Shown here one piece after another: positions 8,816 through 11,955 of a stretch of 11,955 bases of DNA (position 1 is the stretch's first letter; each line of letters opens with the position of its first letter). The notes under the pieces are model-generated. The model worked only from the letters and a program-made list of their open reading frames with translations. It was not told where the DNA came from and did no database searches. The stretch is from Pleurotus ostreatus/Saccharomyces cerevisiae fusant (Eukaryota > Opisthokonta), in NCBI GenBank assembly GCA_024196135.1, contig JAMQCK010001107.1, positions 1-11,955 on the forward strand. The letters run 5' to 3'. Made by a program: the position numbers and the translations under genes.

Positions 8816-9297
8816 AGCGTAGTGTGACGTATGTCAGGCCGTCATGTTGGCGAGTCTTTTACGGCCCGCTCCCAGCCCGCTCCTCGTCCGCGCACTGCGG
8901 CCTGGCCTTCTCCCCGCCGTGCGTCGGGCAGGCCCAGCTCGCAGGCTCGCATCCCACCGCTGCCTGGCCGACGCAGCGACGGCGGCGCCGCCATGAGCAG
9001 CGGCAGTCTGGGCGCGGCGGAGAGGGGCGCGCAGTCTCGGCCAAGGCTTTCCACGCGAGAAACGTGGCTCCGAACGACCCCGACTTCGGACTCGAACCGC
9101 GACCGATCCTTTCTTGGAAATCGCTCTCAGAAAGCGCCTCGTCCAGGGCGCTCCCATCGATGGAAATATCGGAGACAACGCTGAACCTATCCGCATCCTT
9201 GACGACAGCCCGGACTGTGGCGCTTCGCCGATCGCCTTCCCTCTCGCTCGTTCCCCCAAACGCCTCTGTACACCTCTGAGCTTGCTGAGTGCCCTCG

Positions 9298-9435
9298 ATG
9301 TTCCAGAAAGTCGTCGAACGAAAGCTAGAGAATCAGGCGGTCATTCAACGCTCAGTTGACCTCCCGAGTGCCGACTTCAATTCCGTCGGGCTTCCAGCGC
9401 GGCACGTGATGTTGAACTTGAATGGCCAACCGTAA
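9298..9435 (+). CDS. Small orphan reading frame, 45 codons, doubtful
   Basis: ATG at 9298 to TAA at 9433-9435. The start reads MFQKVVERKLENQAV and the end HVMLNLNGQP. The composition is protein-like (charged helix-like start, third positions about 69% G or C by hand count), unlike the Arg/Ser-rich frames around it. An in-frame TGA lies 9-12 nt upstream of the ATG. Tested downstream joins from a possible donor at its end hit stops. It may be an isolated exon, a remnant or chance. Confidence 0.15.
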   Translation: MFQKVVERKLENQAVIQRSVDLPSADFNSVGLPARHVMLNLNGQP

Positions 9436-10119
9436 TTCCCGCATTATCTTCTGCGCTCACGGCGAATGGTCAAGCGATGCAGATAGTTGACCCATAGCTC
9501 GTCGAACGCCTAGCTGCCCTGTTTGTTCCTTTGGACTGGCAGACGGGGGGATGCGGCCTGATCCCGTCCATCGCGTAGGGACAGGCTGTCGTTGCGTTCC
9601 TGTCCGAAGGCGTCCCGTGTACGCCGCTTTATGGCGAGGCGAGCAGCGAGTAGGTGAGCGAGCTTCCCGGGCATGCTGTCTGAAGAATGTGCCTCTAGTT
9701 CTCTCTTCATGCGCCCCCCAAGTCAGAAATAGTGGCGGCTCGCCGTTCAGCAAGCGTGCGCCAAGGTCTCTCATTCGGCCCCTGTAACCTGCGAATGAAC
9801 ACTAGCTTCGGCTATAGCGCTATGGTGAACCTTAGCGGAGATGAAGCACCTTTTTAGGGCTTTACGGTAAGCCTTTGCCTGTCTTCGCGGAATGCATCGT
9901 CAAATAATCGAGATATTCAATGTGCTGAGTCTTGCCGCCATGCGGTCGACCACTTATACTCACCTCGTACTTCCGGAGCACCAACACACTACTCCGAAGT
10001 CCGGGCTAGAGAAACACGATGCGGGTCCTCGAGAATGTGTCTTCGTTGCGGCGTCCCTTTACCACCAGACGATTTATGTAACCCCCTTTCTTCCAGGTTT
10101 ATCTACTGCGATGTGCACG

Positions 10120-10172
10120 GTACGTGGGCGCTACTGACTGTATACACGGCCCATACTGACCACGCATCACAG
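10120..10172 (+). other. Intron-like signature
   Basis: A 53-nt segment with GTACGT donor, CTGAC branch (10156-10160) and CACAG acceptor, the same form as the introns of the recognised genes. It is preceded by a CCCCCTTTCTTCCAG stretch ending at 10096 that itself resembles an acceptor. The flanking frames are short and match no family I know. If real it marks a spliced plus-strand transcript. Confidence 0.25.
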
Positions 10173-10241
10173 CAGCACCCTGTTACAGACCCAGTCTTCT
10201 TCGCCAACCTCCCTCTATGGTACTGATTCTACTTGACAGCG

Positions 10242-10514
10242 ATGCCTCTACCTTCCTTCTTCGTCCCGCATCTCGTCCACCCTCGGTTTCTTGCCCTCCT
10301 CTTCGCATTAATCCTCGCCGAATCTTCGCGCTCTTGTTTCCCATTGCGCCGCGCCAAGATACCCAGGTCCCCGGCTACGCGAGATCGCTTTAATCAAGCC
10401 TCAATCAAGAGAAGCGCCGCAGGGCACCGACGTGCAGCGCGAAGGGACCCTCCTTCGCACGCCTGCCTTCCTGGGACAAGAGGCGGGCGCGTTCCCGCGC
10501 GACGCGCATGGTAA
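10242..10514 (+). CDS. Small reading frame with signal-peptide-like start, doubtful
   Basis: Ninety codons from ATG 10242 to TAA 10512-10514. The first ~30 residues resemble a secretion signal, with hydrophobic core FLALLFALILA followed by small residues. The rest is strongly basic (many Arg) and low in recognisable structure. A short basic secreted peptide is possible, but Arg-rich frames arise easily in GC-rich DNA and no homology is recognised. Confidence 0.15.
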   Translation: MPLPSFFVPHLVHPRFLALLFALILAESSRSCFPLRRAKIPRSPATRDRFNQASIKRSAAGHRRAARRDPPSHACLPGTRGGRVPARRAW

Positions 10515-10885
10515 TTCGCCCAGTACTGTGTCCGCATAGATCGCGCAGCGCTGGGTGCACGAACGACCGCGCTCGGCTAGCTCTTCGACTTTGTCCTATG
10601 AGAGACCCTGAGTTAACTACCAGGTCTGAAGTTTCGGCGTGGTCGCCTCGCTCCGGGGTTGATCAGCGTCGGACCCTATGCGCGCGGCCGCCAATAATTT
10701 ACGGGCTATTAGGTGAGCTTGGAGGCTACGTGAATACGGGGTTAAGACCCCCAAGTCCCGCAAGCTACTTGTTCTTCCGCCGGACCTTTGTCCTTCTTCA
10801 CCGGCTCGATTGAGTCATGATCCATGCAAGCTCCTCCTCTTTGCTTGTCTTTCATTCACCGGATTCGGATAGCACGTTCCTCCCT

Positions 10886-10949
10886 GTGAGTCTGCTGCGC
10901 CCGCTGTGCACTCGCCATGAACTGACCACGCCCATGAACACGCCCACAG
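10886..10949 (+). other. Intron-like signature
   Basis: A 64-nt segment with GTGAGT donor, AACTGACC branch near 10919-10926 and CCCACAG acceptor, all strong matches to the introns seen in the recognised genes. An ATG at 10824 reads through it in phase 2 to give a 45-codon product ending at 11025, without recognisable similarity. The sequence is also open without splicing (10817-11116). Confidence 0.25.
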
Positions 10950-11120
10950 CCAGGTACCCAAGCGCGCTGATCGCCTGCTGGACTTGCTATTGTGCGCGCG
11001 ACTGGCCCTCCCGCCGAGTACATAATCCGTATGTAACCCTCCCTTCTCCCTCGACACGCATTCGTGCCCCCAATCACTATCACCACAGCCAGATGAACGC
11101 GGCGCACTCTACCTGACGCT

Positions 11121-11148
11121 GGGCCGGATATCATAGATATCAGGGCCC
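11121..11148. repeat. Imperfect hairpin with GATATC arms
   Basis: GGGCC, one unpaired G, GATATC, a 3-nt ATA loop, GATATC, an unpaired AG, and GGCCC: 11 base pairs with small bulges. It sits directly before the long open frame at the right edge, and its right arm contains a possible splice acceptor (CAG ending at 11143) with a CTGAC branch at 11112-11116. Confidence 0.5.
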
Positions 11149-11955
11149 TCACAAGACCTACTGCGCCGCGCACAAGACCTTGCCGATGTGACGAGAAGCG
11201 CACGCTCTCCCAGGCGCATCTGCATTCACGCGGGTGGCGCGAATATGCGATGGAAAGCCCTCGAAAGCGAAGGCGCCCACAGCGTCTTGCGATCCTATAG
11301 CGCACAGTATGACGCATCCCCAGGCTGGGCCCTTCGGCGTCGACGTAGCTCTGAAGAAAGAACCCCTTCTATCTCGCACGCCGTCGTATGTTGTGTCTTT
11401 CTGTGGGGTCGCGGAGCTGGTGCGCTGCCACCCGGCCAGCGCGCGAAGAGCAGTGGTGCGGCGGCTCATTCACGGGCCTGCGCGCACGGCTCTGAACCCA
11501 ATCGCTTTCGGCGACGCGCGTCGGCGCTAGCAAAAATTTACGAGAGCCCCTACGAGAGCCCCGCACCCTCCAAAGCTTGCCAAAGGCTTCCTGGAACTTG
11601 CCGCCTGGGCTACGCGTCGGAAGTGGTCGAATCGCCGACGTGCCACTCCTATCGCTCGCGTAGGGCGACAGCGGACACTGAGTTCCTCTCCGGCGATTTC
11701 TCCTGTGCCAATACCGCCTCAGGCTTCGCTATGGGACGCTCGCACATCTGCAGCCGACGTAGACGTATCCGACAGCCGCCACGCAGACCACGCTCGATGT
11801 GGCTTAGCGCGCAGGGGAGACCCTCTTACCGACGGCCTTCACGTGCGCGTCCAACTCTCCTCGCCTTTTCACGCGCTACAGTCATCTCCCTGGGCCCGCT
11901 TCGGCAGTTTCTCGAGCTACTGTATACTGCTATGTTTGCGCTGCCTTCTAGCTGG
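11137..11955 (+). CDS. Long open frame of unknown function, running off the right edge
   Basis: The frame opens after TAG at 11134-11136 and has no stop for 273 codons to the window end. The first ATG is at 11245 (237 codons). Alternatively it is an internal exon entered through the acceptor ending at 11143, which has a CTGAC branch site upstream. The early part reads like protein (SQDLLRRAQDLADVTRSARS). The middle is mixed, with an in-frame YESPYESP repeat. The last third is Arg/Ser-rich, followed by a hydrophobic stretch (LRQFLELLYTAMFALP). I recognise no domain. Third-position GC is only moderate, unlike the aldolase or desaturase, so chance is possible; at this base composition a run this long is unusual. 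Shorter frames on the opposite strand overlap it. Confidence 0.3.
   Translation, partial: MSGPSQDLLRRAQDLADVTRSARSPRRICIHAGGANMRWKALESEGAHSVLRSYSAQYDASPGWALRRRRSSEERTPSISHAVVCCVFLWGRGAGALPPGQRAKSSGAAAHSRACAHGSEPNRFRRRASALAKIYESPYESPAPSKACQRLPGTCRLGYASEVVESPTCHSYRSRRATADTEFLSGDFSCANTASGFAMGRSHICSRRRRIRQPPRRPRSMWLSAQGRPSYRRPSRARPTLLAFSRATVISLGPLRQFLELLYTAMFALPSSW
11539..11562 (+). repeat. Tandem 12-bp duplication
   Basis: Two perfect adjacent copies of TACGAGAGCCCC. In the long open frame each copy encodes Tyr-Glu-Ser-Pro, so the duplication keeps the frame. Confidence 0.8.

Larger units (their letters stand above)
8816..11120. other. Region of about 2.3 kb without a recognisable gene
   Basis: Frames on both strands overlap and none gives a known domain. 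The left part (8870-9010) is very GC-rich and includes the palindrome GGCGGCGCCGCC (8981-8992); open frames of 140-167 codons there (minus 8834-9259, plus 8776-9279) are Arg/Ser/Ala-rich and probably compositional. Further right are small plus-strand frames and two intron-like signatures, listed separately. I see no tRNA, rRNA, terminal repeat or transposase. It may be promoter-rich spacer, decayed sequence, a non-coding transcript or an unrecognised spliced gene. Confidence 0.5.

Noticed and set aside
9080..9110. tRNA T-arm-like GGTTCGAGTCC on the minus strand
   Set aside because: Only about three base pairs of the T stem form, and no matching D arm or acceptor stem was found at the right distance.
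8834..9259. Minus-strand frame of 141 codons upstream of the aldolase
   Set aside because: It covers the aldolase upstream region, is Arg/Ala/Ser-rich with no domain, and overlaps equally long plus-strand frames; it looks like a product of GC-rich composition.
10035..10226. Plus-strand frame with C-x2-C and Y-C-x2-H, zinc-finger-like
   Set aside because: The spacing fits no known zinc finger, the frame reads through an intron-like segment, and a 19-nt intron needed to tidy it would be too short for a fungus.
1..11955. A new multi-gene defence, mobile or biosynthetic system
   Set aside because: The four recognised genes are housekeeping or regulatory families of fungi without a common pathway, and no transposase, terminal repeats, CRISPR array or biosynthetic core enzyme was seen.

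Overview
The window looks like nuclear DNA of a filamentous fungus, most likely a basidiomycete of the Agaricomycetes (for example a polypore). The reasons are GC-rich coding DNA, many short introns (mostly 47-65 nt) with GTRNGT donors, CTRAY-like branch sites and YAG acceptors, and protein families typical of such fungi: an F-box/leucine-rich protein, a divergent CK1-type kinase, a Δ12 fatty acid desaturase and a class II aldolase. There is no sign of bacterial operons, CRISPR, rRNA or a convincing tRNA.

Four genes lie head to tail on the minus strand. From the left: (1) a Δ12 (oleate) desaturase, cut by the left edge, with six introns and all three histidine boxes (1-1538); (2) a 587-residue CK1-like kinase with six introns and a long tail (2184-4261); (3) a mostly intronless F-box protein of about 562 residues, for which I propose a short 5' exon (4987-6727); (4) a class II fructose-bisphosphate aldolase with eight introns, including exons of 12 and 6 nt (7227-8734). 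Intergenic gaps are about 0.5-0.7 kb and hold pyrimidine-rich leaders and TATA-like boxes. Reading frame was checked across every proposed splice junction.

The right quarter (about 8816-11955) has no gene I recognise. It holds a GC-rich stretch next to the aldolase promoter, several small orphan reading frames on the plus strand, two well-formed intron-like signatures, a GATATC-based hairpin, and a long plus-strand frame (from 11137, first ATG 11245) that stays open to the window edge and may be the start of an unidentified gene.

The genes do not form an obvious pathway: lipid desaturation, signalling, probable ubiquitin-ligase substrate recognition and glycolysis. I found no clear new multi-gene system. 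The points most worth a second look are the tandemly duplicated ~54-residue module in the kinase tail, the replaced catalytic-loop lysine of that kinase, the 6-nt aldolase micro-exon, and the open frame at the right edge.
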